Notes: generated by a model not told the origin, from the letters alone. DNA of 64,000 nucleotides from Flagellimonas maritima (GCF_003269425.1 NZ_CP030104.1:1545501-1609500), one strand, 5' to 3'; counted from the first letter of the stretch, positions 43,114 through 52,941 are shown. Translations and numbers: made by a program.

Positions 43114-43563
43114 TTAAGATACATCCAGTATTTTTTTTTGCACACTATTGAACATAAAGACATTATCCGTTTCTTTTCCCAATAAAGCTTTGGAAATGGG
43201 TGAACTTGGAGAAACGCAAAAAATAGATGTATCGTTAGTTTTAAATTCTCCAGCCGAAATTGAAATAAAGTAATTTGCAGAACTCGTTTTTACTAAACTG
43301 CCCAGTGCAATTTTGTGGGGGTTTTTTGTAATATCAACTTTTTGAAGAAGTCTTTTCATGTCTTCAAGGTCATAAAGTTGTCTCCCTAATTTTTCCTGTT
43401 CCAATTGAACCATGGCCCTACCGGTTTCATGCTTATCCCCAGCACTGCTCTTTGTTTCGGAGTTGAGTGATTCTTGCAAGGCTGAACTTCTTTTTTGGAG
43501 GTTTTCCATTTTTTCGTTTACATGGTCCCAGCAAAACTGCAAAAGTTTGTCTTTTATGGTCAT
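43114..43563 (-). CDS. GreA/GreB-like transcription factor relative
   Basis: The protein has 149 residues from the ATG at 43563; a TTG seven codons earlier would overlap the kinase stop. The N-terminal half is a coiled coil (ENLQKRSSALQESLNSETK; EQEKLGRQLYDLEDMKRLL) and the C-terminal half ends in SPISKALLGKETDNV, close to the GreA/B FKBP-like tail. Such proteins are sometimes labelled 3-oxoacyl-ACP synthase in databases, wrongly. It likely binds RNA polymerase. It follows the kinase gene on the same strand. Confidence 0.75.
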   Translation of the reverse strand: MTIKDKLLQFCWDHVNEKMENLQKRSSALQESLNSETKSSAGDKHETGRAMVQLEQEKLGRQLYDLEDMKRLLQKVDITKNPHKIALGSLVKTSSANYFISISAGEFKTNDTSIFCVSPSSPISKALLGKETDNVFMFNSVQKKILDVS

Positions 43564-43576
43564 AGGAGATTGGCCG

Positions 43577-44929
43577 TTATGCAAAATTTAATCTAAAAAT
43601 GGTTTCACCATAAGGAACAGAATGAACCTTTAAGCTTCCCCCGTGCAGTTGCATGACCTGTTTGGAAAGACTGAGCCCTATTCCTGTTCCTTCATTTTTG
43701 GTAGTGAAAAATGGAACAAAAATCTCGTCCAATAAGTCTGGTGGAATGCCAGGTCCATTGTCCATAATTTCAATATATTTTCTTCCATCATTGTCAATAC
43801 CGGCCTTCATTTGTACTTGCCCGCTTTCAACTTCTTTTACGGATTGCAGTGCATTTTTGCAGAGATTTATCAATACTTGGGTCAATTGCTTTTCATCAAT
43901 AAAGAATTCCAAATCTTCTGGAGAACATCTTACTGTAAAATTTGTTTGTTCTTCCTCAAGTCTTGTCGACATTAAAACATCTATTTTACCTAAAAACTCT
44001 TTTCCCTTGACAATTGTTCGGTTCGGCTCGGGAACGCTTAAAAGACTTCGGTAAGATTGTACAAATTCCATGAGGTTACCACCTTGCTCCTTGATTACTT
44101 CCAATCCTTTTAGCGTATTTTTTATTTTATGATCATCCAAATCCTTTAGGGAAGCTATTTCACCATCTTTACTATAGTATTTTATAATAGAGTCTGAAAT
44201 TGAAGTGATCGGAGTAATGGAGTTCATGATTTCGTGCGTGAGCACCCTGATTAGGCGTATCCAAGATTCTATCTCTTTTTCATCCAATTCTGCATTAATG
44301 TCTTGCACTACCACCAGTGTAAGTGATTTACCATCTAAGGTCAATGGTGTGGATTTAAGGGACAACTGCGTTTGCTCGCGTTCGTTGGTCAACTGGAACA
44401 ACTTCCTTTCAAAAGGCTTAAGGTTCTTGAAAATGCTATACAAGTTTTCATCTATTTGTTCAATTTGCTTAATATGGTTGAGCGGACTATGGTTTAGCAA
44501 TTTTTCAAGGGTTGGGTTAGCGAAGAGAATATGGCCTTTCTCATTGATGGTCATAATTCCTATACTGGCCTGCTTTAGAATTTCTTGATAATACTTTTCC
44601 CTTACCTGCATTTCAAGGTGTATTTCTTGAATGAGGCTATTGACCCTATTTAAGCTTTGATTGAGCTCCTTGAACGATTTTATGGAAACCTTTTCTGGAA
44701 AACGTAATGTAAAATCCTCATTTCGTATGGCATCAAAAAAGTAGGCAATTTTTCGATTGGTACTGTTAATAAAAGTAATTAGCGAATACACTTGTCCTAC
44801 AAGAAATATAAGCGAAAACACTATTGAAAAATACCATAGTTCAATCGCCGAAAAAGCAAAGGCCAACGCTGTCAATGCCATGAGGACTACCCTGAAGATA
44901 AGCTGCACATAAAAATTTCTACTGGCCAT
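43577..44929 (-). CDS. NtrY-like sensor histidine kinase
   Basis: The protein has 450 residues. Two N-terminal membrane helices (about 10-50), a HAMP-like linker, a PAS domain (EILKQASIGIMTINEKGHILF), the H-box VLTHEIMNSITPI with H232, and the ATPase motifs INLCKNALQS (N), DNGPGIPPDLLDEIF (G1) and GTGIGLSLSKQVM (G2). It should phosphorylate the sigma54 regulator encoded just upstream. The two genes overlap by 1 bp (TAATG). Confidence 0.92.
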   Translation of the reverse strand: MASRNFYVQLIFRVVLMALTALAFAFSAIELWYFSIVFSLIFLVGQVYSLITFINSTNRKIAYFFDAIRNEDFTLRFPEKVSIKSFKELNQSLNRVNSLIQEIHLEMQVREKYYQEILKQASIGIMTINEKGHILFANPTLEKLLNHSPLNHIKQIEQIDENLYSIFKNLKPFERKLFQLTNEREQTQLSLKSTPLTLDGKSLTLVVVQDINAELDEKEIESWIRLIRVLTHEIMNSITPITSISDSIIKYYSKDGEIASLKDLDDHKIKNTLKGLEVIKEQGGNLMEFVQSYRSLLSVPEPNRTIVKGKEFLGKIDVLMSTRLEEEQTNFTVRCSPEDLEFFIDEKQLTQVLINLCKNALQSVKEVESGQVQMKAGIDNDGRKYIEIMDNGPGIPPDLLDEIFVPFFTTKNEGTGIGLSLSKQVMQLHGGSLKVHSVPYGETIFRLNFA

Positions 44930-46293
44930 TATTTATTTCTTTTCTTCAATTTGTTGTATAGTGTTTGTCGGGAAATCCCAAGTTGGTCGGCCGCTGCACT
45001 GTAATTTCCCTCATGTTGTTCTAAAGCCTTTGAAATCATTTTTTGCTCCATTTCATCCAAGGTTTCAAGGTCATTGTCAAAAGACTGTGAAGGCTTGGAA
45101 TGCAATAGAAAATCTGTCGGTTTCAATACATTTCCTTCGGAAAGGATTACGGCGCGTTCCATGGTATGCTGAAGTTCTCTAATATTCCCGGGCCACGCAT
45201 ATTCCATCAACTTTTCTTGTGCCAAATTATTCATCCGTAAGCCTGGCTTATCATATTTATTTGCGAATCTCTTTAAGAAAAAATCGGATAAAATCAATAT
45301 ATCCCCTTCACGTTCCCGTAGTGGCGGTACTTGAATATGGATTGTATTGATTCGATAAAGTAAATCTTCCCTAAAAAGTCCGTCCGCTACCATTTGTTCC
45401 AAATTACAGTTTGTGGCACAAATCAATCGGATATCCACATTGACAGTTTTATTTGATCCAACCCTTACTATCGATTTATTTTGGATGGCTGATAACAACT
45501 TAGCCTGCATTTGTAACGAGAGATTTCCCATTTCATCCAAAAACAAGGATCCTTGGTGGGCGGCCTCGAACTTACCGGCACGATCTTCCTTGGCATCGGT
45601 AAAGGAGCCCTTTAGATGGCCAAATAATTCACTTTCGAATAAGTTCTCGGCAATAGAACCCATATCAACACCAATAAAAACCTCTTCTTTTCTGGCAGAT
45701 AAACGATGTACTTCACGGGCTATCAATTCTTTTCCTGTTCCATTTTCGCCAGTAATCAATACATTGACATCGGTTTTTGCCACTTTGCGTACCAAATTCA
45801 AGACTGAGTTAAGTGCTTTTGAGTTGCCAATGATTAAATTCTTGTCGTCATTTATCAACTGTTTTAAGTTAGTTTCTTTCTTTTTAAGTTGATGTATTTC
45901 TTGTTTAGACTGCCTTAGTTCAAACGCCGATTTTACTGTAGTTAATAGCCTTTCATTGTTCCATGGCTTTAAAATAAAGTCTGATGCCCCTAATTTTAGG
46001 GCTTTTACGGCTAAATCCACCGCTCCGTAAGCTGTCATCATAATTATGGAGGTGTTCGGAGATTTCTTCTTTATCTCTCCCAACCAAAAGAGACCTTCAT
46101 TGCCCGTGTTCACCCCAGCAGAAAAATTCATATCCAACAAAACAATATCAATTCCCTCCATATTTTGAAAGGAAGAGATTTGGTTTGGGTTGAAAAGCGT
46201 TTGAACGCTCTTATATTCAAACTGGAGCAAAATCTCCAGTGCGCTCAACACACTTTTATTATCATCAATAACTAAAATCTTGGCATCTGTCAT
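44929..46293 (-). CDS. Sigma54-dependent response regulator (NtrC family)
   Basis: The protein has 454 residues. The receiver domain has D54 in VLLDMNFSAG and KP in ILKPWNNER. The AAA+ domain has Walker A GENGTGKELI (182-191), FLDEMGNL (Walker B), and the loop that contacts sigma54, which reads GSFTDA (229-234) instead of GAFTGA. A Fis-type HTH ends it (YSAAADQLGISRQTLYNKLK). It is divergent from the efflux operon and should activate it through the inverted repeat at 46350-46394 (inference). Confidence 0.92.
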   Translation of the reverse strand: MTDAKILVIDDNKSVLSALEILLQFEYKSVQTLFNPNQISSFQNMEGIDIVLLDMNFSAGVNTGNEGLFWLGEIKKKSPNTSIIMMTAYGAVDLAVKALKLGASDFILKPWNNERLLTTVKSAFELRQSKQEIHQLKKKETNLKQLINDDKNLIIGNSKALNSVLNLVRKVAKTDVNVLITGENGTGKELIAREVHRLSARKEEVFIGVDMGSIAENLFESELFGHLKGSFTDAKEDRAGKFEAAHQGSLFLDEMGNLSLQMQAKLLSAIQNKSIVRVGSNKTVNVDIRLICATNCNLEQMVADGLFREDLLYRINTIHIQVPPLREREGDILILSDFFLKRFANKYDKPGLRMNNLAQEKLMEYAWPGNIRELQHTMERAVILSEGNVLKPTDFLLHSKPSQSFDNDLETLDEMEQKMISKALEQHEGNYSAAADQLGISRQTLYNKLKKRNK

Positions 46294-46349
46294 AAACCCA
46301 CGTTTCTTAACTGGTCAAAACTACTGATTGAAAACATCAATATAATTTA

Positions 46350-46394
46350 AGTGTAAAAATATTGGACATTTTTTGTATAAAAATTTTACACTTC
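46350..46394. promoter_or_regulatory. Inverted repeat, candidate enhancer of the efflux operon
   Basis: AAGTGTAAAA (46350-46359) and TTTTACACTT (46385-46394) are a perfect 10-bp inverted pair with 25 bp between. It lies about 100 bp upstream of the TolC start and 56 bp upstream of the sigma54 regulator start, a usual position for an NtrC-type activator site. Confidence 0.45.
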
Positions 46395-46451
46395 CATTTA
46401 ATGATTAATTATAAATAATCTGTATGTATTTGAAAATCAAATGCTTGATTC

Positions 46452-46483
46452 TTTGGCACAAGAATAGTAACTAGTTTGGCACA
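46452..46483 (+). promoter_or_regulatory. Two TTTGGCACA boxes, possible sigma54-type promoter
   Basis: TTTGGCACA occurs at 46452-46460 and 46475-46483, 23 bp apart, just before the TolC ATG. The first resembles the -24 element (TTGGCAC); the downstream -12 region reads TAGTA rather than TTGCW, so the match is partial. Confidence 0.35.
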
Positions 46484-46493
46484 GTAACAAATT

Positions 46494-47834
46494 ATGACTT
46501 TCAAAATACACATTACAATTTTAGTTCTTTTGGTCTCGCTTACAGGGCTTGGCCAAAAGACATGGACCTTGGATGAATGTGTCGCTTATGCCATTGACCA
46601 TAACCTTCAAGTAAAGAACACAACCTTTAACGAAGACGCCAGCAAGGAAAGCTATAGACAATCTATACGTAACCTGTTGCCCAATGTAACTGGTTTTTCA
46701 GATTATAGGTTTAGCACTGGTTTGTCAGAAGATCCTACAACAGGTGTTCTTGTAAACAATGAGTTTTACAGCACCAACTATAGTATAAACGCCAATATAG
46801 ATTTATTCCAAGGGTTCCAGAAATTAAATAATATTAAAGCCTCCAAGTATATTTACCGAGCAACACAAGAGGATGTTCTGCAAGAAAAATTCTTATTGGC
46901 TTTTAGGGTAATGAGTGCTTTTTATGATATCAAGTTCAATGAAGGCCTGGTAGCTAATTCAAAGGAACAACTAAGAATTTCGCAATCCAATTTTGATTTG
47001 GTCAAAAGGCAAGTGGAATTGGGGCTCATGGCCAAGGCCGATTTGTACGAAGCAGAATCAAATTTACTGGGAGATGAGCTTTTGGTAACGCAGAACCAGA
47101 ATTTACTGGCCTTGTCTAAACTCACGTTACTACAGGAAATGAACCTAACTGAAGAAGAAAGTATCGAACTTCAGGATACTTTTGACCCAATATCCGAGGA
47201 ACTCACGTACGGATTTTCGGTGGATTCGGTCTACGGTGTAGCCAGAAGCTTTGTGCCTTTGGTGAAAGCTCAAAACTTGCGTGTAAAAGCAGCAAAAAAA
47301 CAGCTACAGGCAACAAGAGGTGGTTTGTATCCTTCTATTTCCCTCATCGCGGGCATGGGCACAAGATTTTCGGAGACCAATGTGGATGACAACGATGAAA
47401 TCATTTCTTTTAGAGATCAACTTAATGATAATCTTGCACGGTTTGTTGGCGCGGAGCTTAGGATTCCCTTGAGTTTGGGATGGGCTAACCGATCAAATGT
47501 AAAGCAACAAAAAATTGCCTTCCAACAAGCCCAGAACAATCTTGAAATTCAGGAGCAGGTATTATTTCAGCTTTTACAACAACTTGTTCAGACCAACAAT
47601 GCCTTGATTGCGGAATATGAACAAAGCAACAAAAGAATGGAAGCACAGGAACTTGCGTTCAGTATTGCACAAAAAAGGTATGAAAAGGGCTTAATAAATG
47701 CCATTGACCTTTTTCAGGCGAAAAATTTATATGGCGTGGCACAAAACGAAAATTTACAAGTAGGGCTTCGATTAAAAGTTAATAAAAGCACCTTGGATTT
47801 TTATAACGGCCTACCCGTTTTTAATCTTAATTAA
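46494..47834 (+). CDS. TolC-family outer-membrane efflux protein
   Basis: The protein has 446 residues. A signal peptide (about 1-20, ending LTGLGQ) precedes WTLDECVAYAIDHNLQVKN, the TolC-family start. Two repeats of long helices plus barrel strands follow, with RQVELGLMAKADLYEAE in the first and KRYEKGLINAIDLFQAKNL in the second. It forms the outer-membrane channel of the tripartite export system whose adaptor is encoded 8 bp later. Confidence 0.92.
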   Translation: MTFKIHITILVLLVSLTGLGQKTWTLDECVAYAIDHNLQVKNTTFNEDASKESYRQSIRNLLPNVTGFSDYRFSTGLSEDPTTGVLVNNEFYSTNYSINANIDLFQGFQKLNNIKASKYIYRATQEDVLQEKFLLAFRVMSAFYDIKFNEGLVANSKEQLRISQSNFDLVKRQVELGLMAKADLYEAESNLLGDELLVTQNQNLLALSKLTLLQEMNLTEEESIELQDTFDPISEELTYGFSVDSVYGVARSFVPLVKAQNLRVKAAKKQLQATRGGLYPSISLIAGMGTRFSETNVDDNDEIISFRDQLNDNLARFVGAELRIPLSLGWANRSNVKQQKIAFQQAQNNLEIQEQVLFQLLQQLVQTNNALIAEYEQSNKRMEAQELAFSIAQKRYEKGLINAIDLFQAKNLYGVAQNENLQVGLRLKVNKSTLDFYNGLPVFNLN

Positions 47835-47842
47835 CCAAAGTA

Positions 47843-49093
47843 ATGGATATACAATTAGAAAAAAAGAGAGGACTAAGACCAAAACATTACGGATACATAG
47901 CATTGGGTGTATTGGTCTTATTTACGGGGTGGAAATTGCTTTTTGCAAACTCAGTATCCACCTATAGAACGGAAAAAGAAAGGCTGTCCATAGCACAAGT
48001 TACAGAAGGTAAGTTTGATGATTATATCACAATAAACGGATCTGTTGCCCCAATCGCAACTATTTACATGGATGCTTATGAGGGCGGAAGAGTTTCCGAA
48101 AAATTGATAGAAGAGGGAACCATGGTCAAAAAAGGTGACATCATCCTTAAGCTGGAGAACATGGGATTGTACGAACAGATATTGGCAAGTGAAAGTAATC
48201 TTGCTCTTAAACAGAATGACCTACGCTCCACAAAACTGACTTTTGATTCTAGACAAGTAGAAGGGAAAAGATCTCTGGCCACTGCGGAGTACGACCTTCA
48301 GCGCTTAAAGAGAAATTATGAGCAGAATGAAGCACTCTATAATGATGAGTTGGTATCCAAAGAGGTGTATCTGCTTGCAAAAGAGAATTATGAACTATCG
48401 AAAAAGCAACATGATATTGTAAAATTACAAACCGTACAGGACGATGAGCTACGAGAAACTTCATTAACAGGACTGGATGCAGACCTTCAGCGTATGCGCA
48501 AAACCTTATCCATGGTCTATGAACGTTTAGATCATCTCAACGTAAGGGCCCCCGCAGACGGACAACTGGGTTTTCTTGATGCAGAGATAGGACAAAGCAT
48601 TGCTCAAGGACAGCGAATTGGACAGGTGAATGTATTGACAGATTTTAAGATAGAAGCGGAAATAGACGAACATTATATAGACCGCGTTAAAAGAGACCTG
48701 TCCGCAACACTTGAACGAAACGAAAAGGAATTTGGCCTTAGGTTAAGAAAAGTATATCCGGAAGTGAGAAACGGAAGATTTAAGGTTGATTTGGTTTTTA
48801 CAGATGAGAAACCAGCAACGATACGGGCAGGACAGAGTTACAATATCAAATTGCAGCTGGGTGCATCAAATGATGCATTGCTATTACCAAAAGGAGGGTT
48901 TTTCCAAAGTACGGGGGGACAATGGGTTTTTGTTGTAGGCACAAATGGGGATGAAGCTTTAAAGCGCAACATTAGAATTGGAAAACAAAATTCCAGATAC
49001 TACGAAGTACTTGAAGGGCTGGAAAAAGGAGAACGTGTAATTACCAGCAATTACGACAGTTTTGGAACTGCTGAAAGAATCATATTAAAATAA
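47843..49093 (+). CDS. HlyD/MacA-like periplasmic adaptor subunit
   Basis: The protein has 416 residues. One N-terminal membrane helix (about 17-36) precedes a lipoyl half (IYMDAYEGGRVSEKLIEEGTM), a long alpha-helical hairpin (about 110-215), the second lipoyl half (VRAPADGQLGFLDAEIGQSI) and beta-barrel domain (KVYPEVRNGRFKVDLVFTDE). It links an inner-membrane ABC permease with TolC. It is 8 bp after the TolC gene. Confidence 0.92.
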   Translation: MDIQLEKKRGLRPKHYGYIALGVLVLFTGWKLLFANSVSTYRTEKERLSIAQVTEGKFDDYITINGSVAPIATIYMDAYEGGRVSEKLIEEGTMVKKGDIILKLENMGLYEQILASESNLALKQNDLRSTKLTFDSRQVEGKRSLATAEYDLQRLKRNYEQNEALYNDELVSKEVYLLAKENYELSKKQHDIVKLQTVQDDELRETSLTGLDADLQRMRKTLSMVYERLDHLNVRAPADGQLGFLDAEIGQSIAQGQRIGQVNVLTDFKIEAEIDEHYIDRVKRDLSATLERNEKEFGLRLRKVYPEVRNGRFKVDLVFTDEKPATIRAGQSYNIKLQLGASNDALLLPKGGFFQSTGGQWVFVVGTNGDEALKRNIRIGKQNSRYYEVLEGLEKGERVITSNYDSFGTAERIILK

Positions 49094-49120
49094 AATATCA
49101 ATCAAAAAATTCAATCAAAA

Positions 49121-49684
49121 ATGAAACAGTTATTAATGATTTATGGATGTGTACTCATTGCCAGTACTGCCGTAGCCGAAAACCAACAAAGTGTTGACAG
49201 ATTTATAGAAGTAAGCCACAACATTACGGCAAAAGATTCAAAAGATGTTGAAACAAGAGATGGTTTGCACGAATTAAAAATAAGTGAAATTCAGTTCATA
49301 GAGGAAGAACCAGTAGTTATTTTGGGTTTCAATCCCGAGGATTATCTTCCTGAAGATTTTAACCCATATAAAATTTATTTCGATTTAAATTCAGTGGTTT
49401 ATATAGAAGATGAAAATGCATTACAACTCGATTTTGATTCTGCGTATAACTTGCCTGAAGGATTTGATGCCTATTCAGAAGACGTGAGCATACGCTCGAT
49501 TAATTATGTTGAGGACGAAGCTTTGGAACTCGGTTTTGATACCAAGGACTATTTGCCGGAAAATTTCTCTCCTCATAAAGTCTATTTCAATTTAAATACT
49601 GTTCAATTTATAGAGGACGATGAAGATTACGAAATAGAGCTGGGACCATATAATCTTTGCCAAACTCTTGCAAAGAGTAAATAA
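49121..49684 (+). CDS. Secreted repeat protein, unknown function
   Basis: The protein has 187 residues. A signal peptide (1-19, ASTAVA) precedes an acidic protein made of about three 35-residue repeats: start points near residues 57, 92 and 127. Each contains an (I/V)EDE turn, LGFxxxDYLPExF and (V/I)YFxLN, for example GFNPEDYLPEDFNPYKIYFD and GFDTKDYLPENFSPHKVYFN. No known family. Conserved position between the adaptor and ATPase genes suggests a periplasmic accessory of this exporter. Confidence 0.75.
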   Translation: MKQLLMIYGCVLIASTAVAENQQSVDRFIEVSHNITAKDSKDVETRDGLHELKISEIQFIEEEPVVILGFNPEDYLPEDFNPYKIYFDLNSVVYIEDENALQLDFDSAYNLPEGFDAYSEDVSIRSINYVEDEALELGFDTKDYLPENFSPHKVYFNLNTVQFIEDDEDYEIELGPYNLCQTLAKSK

Positions 49685-49760
49685 AACTGAAACTAAAATC
49701 AAAATAGCAGGTCTTTAATACAAAGGCTTTCAAAAAACTTTAAATACTAACACTAAAATA

Positions 49761-50456
49761 ATGATACAAATACAAAATCTGAAAAAGAGCTTTAGAACGG
49801 AGGAGGTAGAAACACTGGCATTGAACAATGTGACTTTAAAGGTCGCTGAAGGAGAATTCGTTGCTATCATGGGCCCATCGGGATGTGGTAAATCCACGCT
49901 CCTAAATATCATAGGAATGCTCGACAATCCAACTGAGGGAAGCTATCAGTTTGCCGGACACGAAGTTGGAGGCCTTAGAGAGAGCCAACGTACCCAATTA
50001 CGTAAAGGAAACCTTGGTTTTGTTTTTCAGAGTTTTAATCTCATTGATGAGCTTACTGTTTTTGAAAATGTGGAATTACCGCTTATTTATTTAAAAATGA
50101 ACAAAGCCGAACGTAAAGAGAAGGTTACAAAAGTGTTGGAACGGATGAAAATTGCCCATCGTAAAAAGCATTTTCCACAACAACTTTCCGGGGGTCAACA
50201 ACAAAGGGTTGCCATTGCAAGGGCAGTTGTTACCAATCCAAAATTAATCTTGGCAGATGAGCCTACGGGTAATCTGGATTCCAAAAACGGTATCGAAGTT
50301 ATGAACCTGCTTACAGAGCTAAACCAAGAGGGCACTACCATAGTTATGGTGACGCACTCGGACAGGGATTCACATTATGCCCATAGAGTCATCAATTTAT
50401 TCGACGGTCAAATAGTAACCGAAAGCCAGAACAAACCTATGGGTGCTATGATCTAA
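49761..50456 (+). CDS. MacB/LolD-type ABC transporter ATP-binding protein
   Basis: The protein has 231 residues. Walker A GPSGCGKST (38-46), Q-loop VFQSFNLIDELT, signature LSGGQQQRVAIARAVV, Walker B LILADEPTGNLDS and H-loop VTHSDRDS are all canonical for the MacB/LolD group that powers FtsX-type permeases by mechanotransmission. It is followed by the first permease gene after 78 bp. Confidence 0.92.
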   Translation: MIQIQNLKKSFRTEEVETLALNNVTLKVAEGEFVAIMGPSGCGKSTLLNIIGMLDNPTEGSYQFAGHEVGGLRESQRTQLRKGNLGFVFQSFNLIDELTVFENVELPLIYLKMNKAERKEKVTKVLERMKIAHRKKHFPQQLSGGQQQRVAIARAVVTNPKLILADEPTGNLDSKNGIEVMNLLTELNQEGTTIVMVTHSDRDSHYAHRVINLFDGQIVTESQNKPMGAMI

Positions 50457-50533
50457 AAAAGAGGAGTTTATTCATCAATCAAATATGCCACCAACTGGTA
50501 ACAGAGTAAGGGGCCAATCAAAAAACAATCATC

Positions 50534-52918
50534 ATGCTTAGGAACTATATAAGAATTGCTTGGAGAAATCTCTTAAAAAGAAAGGTCTTTACTGCCATAA
50601 ATATTTTGGGCCTTGCCATTGGTTTTGGCAGTAGCATCTTAATTTACCTGTTCTTGAGCTATCATTTATCGTTTGACAATTTCCACGACAATTCTGACCG
50701 AATTTATAGAATGGTCACCGAGGAGATGTCAGATGAAATTGAGTATGACGCAAGCGTTCCTCCAGCGTTCGCAAAAACCTTTAGGGAGGATTATGATTAT
50801 GCCGAAAAAGTCGCAAAAATTGTGACCCGATACGGTATGGTGCTTGACGTTGAAAAAAATGGCAAAACCAATAAGTTTAAAGAGGATGTTTATTTTGTAG
50901 AAGAGGACTTCTTTAAAATCTTCAACTTTCCTTTACTGAACAATAATAACAACGTCTCCCTATCCGCTCCAAATACAGCTGTTATTACTGAATCCGGGGC
51001 AAACAAAATTTACGGCACTGTAGATGTAATCGGCAAGACCTTCGTTTTGGAAAATGACAAAACTATAGAGATAACAGGTATTTTAAAAAATATCCCAGAA
51101 ACTACTTTTCTCGAAAATGAGGTTTTCATTTCCTTCGAGAACCTAGTGGATTTCTTTGAGTTTGCTGCAAATGAAAGTTGGGGCGGTATCACCAGCAACT
51201 TGGAGTGTTATGCCCTCCTTAAACCAAATCAGGATATCTCCAGTATTGAAAACGTATTATTGGAACTTCCTAAAATGCATCGGCCAAAAAGCAAAAATAA
51301 GCATACGTACAAACTACAACCGCTTTCAGATATGCATTTTAATCCTCTTTATGGCGGGCTTGACCCGGTACTTTTATGGGTCTTTGCCATTATTGGATTA
51401 TTCCTATTAACAATAGCCTGTATCAATTTTATCAATATATCCACAGCACAAGCTTTTTATCGTTCAAAAGAAATAGGGGTACGTAAAGTGCTCGGGAGTT
51501 TTAAACAACATTTGTTCTGGCAGTTTTTATCCGAAACATTCGTGATCAGCTTGTTTGCTATACTTTTAGGAATTGGATTGGCGATACTCTTTCTTCCTTC
51601 ATTAAATTCACTTTTTGAATTGGAATTGTCATGGAGAAGCTTGTTGGATTATAAATTCATAGGTTTTTTACTCCTCGTGTTGATTACGGTGTCCTTTCTC
51701 TCAGGAAGTTATCCAGGAATACTAATGTCCCGTATTGTTCCGGTACTTGCACTAAAGGGAAAACTGAACCATAACGATACAGGCGGAACAAAAACAAGAA
51801 AAGTTCTGGTCGTTGCTCAATTTGCCATATCCATTACCCTTATTGCCGCTACATTGATTATTTCCAGGCAAATCGACTATGCCGTAAATACCGATTTGGG
51901 GTTCGATAAGGAATCCATTGTTATGGTAGAAATCCCTGCAGATTTGGAAAACATAAAACTCAACAGTTTAAAAGAACGTTTGGCGGAAATCCCAGGGGTT
52001 AAAAACGTTACTGCCTGCTTGGGGAGTCCAGGTGCTGCAGACAGTAATTGGGGAACCAATGTAAAATACAATAATAGATCGGAGAATGAAGAATTTGGAA
52101 TACAAGTAAAAGTTGGGGATGAAAACTATTTGAATACGTTTGATATCCCTTTGGTTGCTGGCAGGAATTTCTTTAGGGCCGATACAATAACGGAAGTTCT
52201 GGTCAACGAAAAATTTGGAGAAAAACTAGGATTGGCATCTCCTGAAGAATTGTTGGGAAAACCCTTTGAGGCAAATGGAGGCGATGTTAAGGGAACTATA
52301 GTAGGTGTCGTTCGCAATTTTCACAATGCCAGTTTTACGGAACAGATAGAACCTGTTTTTATAGCTCCAAGAACAGATTGGTACGGAGAGATTGCACTAA
52401 AAATAAATCATCAAAGTACAAATTTAACTTTAGAACAAATAGGCCATGAATGGTCCCAAGCCTTCCCTGGGTATATTTATGAACATCACTTTTTGGATGA
52501 AAGGGTTGCCGAACAATACCAAACGGAACAACGTTATCTTTCACTTTCCAAAGCGTTTTCCGGATTGGCAATTTTAGTTGGTTGTCTCGGCCTCTATGGG
52601 CTCATACTGTTTTTTGTGGGGCAGCGAACCAAGGAAATTGGGATACGGAAAGTATTGGGAAGTAATATTACTAATATCCTGGCCTTGTTTAGCGTGGATT
52701 TCTTCAAACTTATTCTTGTAGCAGGTATTCTTGCCACTCCCATAGCATGGTATTTAATGGAACAATGGCTTCAAGGATATACGTACAGGACAGAGATACA
52801 TTGGTGGTTTTTTGCCATCGCTATTGTTGCCATAATGGTTGTCACGTTGATTACCATAGGCTATCAAACATTAAAAGTAGCCGTTTCAAGTCCCGTAAAA
52901 AGCTTAAGAACAGAATAA
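50534..52918 (+). CDS. FtsX/MacB-type ABC transporter permease (paralogue 1)
   Basis: The protein has 794 residues with eight predicted membrane helices. The N-terminal helix (about 20-42, AINILGLAIGFGSSILIYLF) is followed by a periplasmic core domain, a three-helix FtsX domain with the coupling segment RSKEIGVRKVLGS, a second core domain and a second FtsX domain (QRTKEIGIRKVLGS). It ends SPVKSLRTE, shared by all four paralogues. It probably works with the ATPase encoded just upstream. Confidence 0.9.
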   Translation: MLRNYIRIAWRNLLKRKVFTAINILGLAIGFGSSILIYLFLSYHLSFDNFHDNSDRIYRMVTEEMSDEIEYDASVPPAFAKTFREDYDYAEKVAKIVTRYGMVLDVEKNGKTNKFKEDVYFVEEDFFKIFNFPLLNNNNNVSLSAPNTAVITESGANKIYGTVDVIGKTFVLENDKTIEITGILKNIPETTFLENEVFISFENLVDFFEFAANESWGGITSNLECYALLKPNQDISSIENVLLELPKMHRPKSKNKHTYKLQPLSDMHFNPLYGGLDPVLLWVFAIIGLFLLTIACINFINISTAQAFYRSKEIGVRKVLGSFKQHLFWQFLSETFVISLFAILLGIGLAILFLPSLNSLFELELSWRSLLDYKFIGFLLLVLITVSFLSGSYPGILMSRIVPVLALKGKLNHNDTGGTKTRKVLVVAQFAISITLIAATLIISRQIDYAVNTDLGFDKESIVMVEIPADLENIKLNSLKERLAEIPGVKNVTACLGSPGAADSNWGTNVKYNNRSENEEFGIQVKVGDENYLNTFDIPLVAGRNFFRADTITEVLVNEKFGEKLGLASPEELLGKPFEANGGDVKGTIVGVVRNFHNASFTEQIEPVFIAPRTDWYGEIALKINHQSTNLTLEQIGHEWSQAFPGYIYEHHFLDERVAEQYQTEQRYLSLSKAFSGLAILVGCLGLYGLILFFVGQRTKEIGIRKVLGSNITNILALFSVDFFKLILVAGILATPIAWYLMEQWLQGYTYRTEIHWWFFAIAIVAIMVVTLITIGYQTLKVAVSSPVKSLRTE

Positions 52919-52941
52919 ATTCATCAAAAAAACGAAATCCC

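Noticed and set aside
43114..43563. 3-oxoacyl-ACP synthase label
   Set aside because: The protein is too short, is coiled-coil and ends in a GreA/B-like tail; it has no thiolase-fold motifs.
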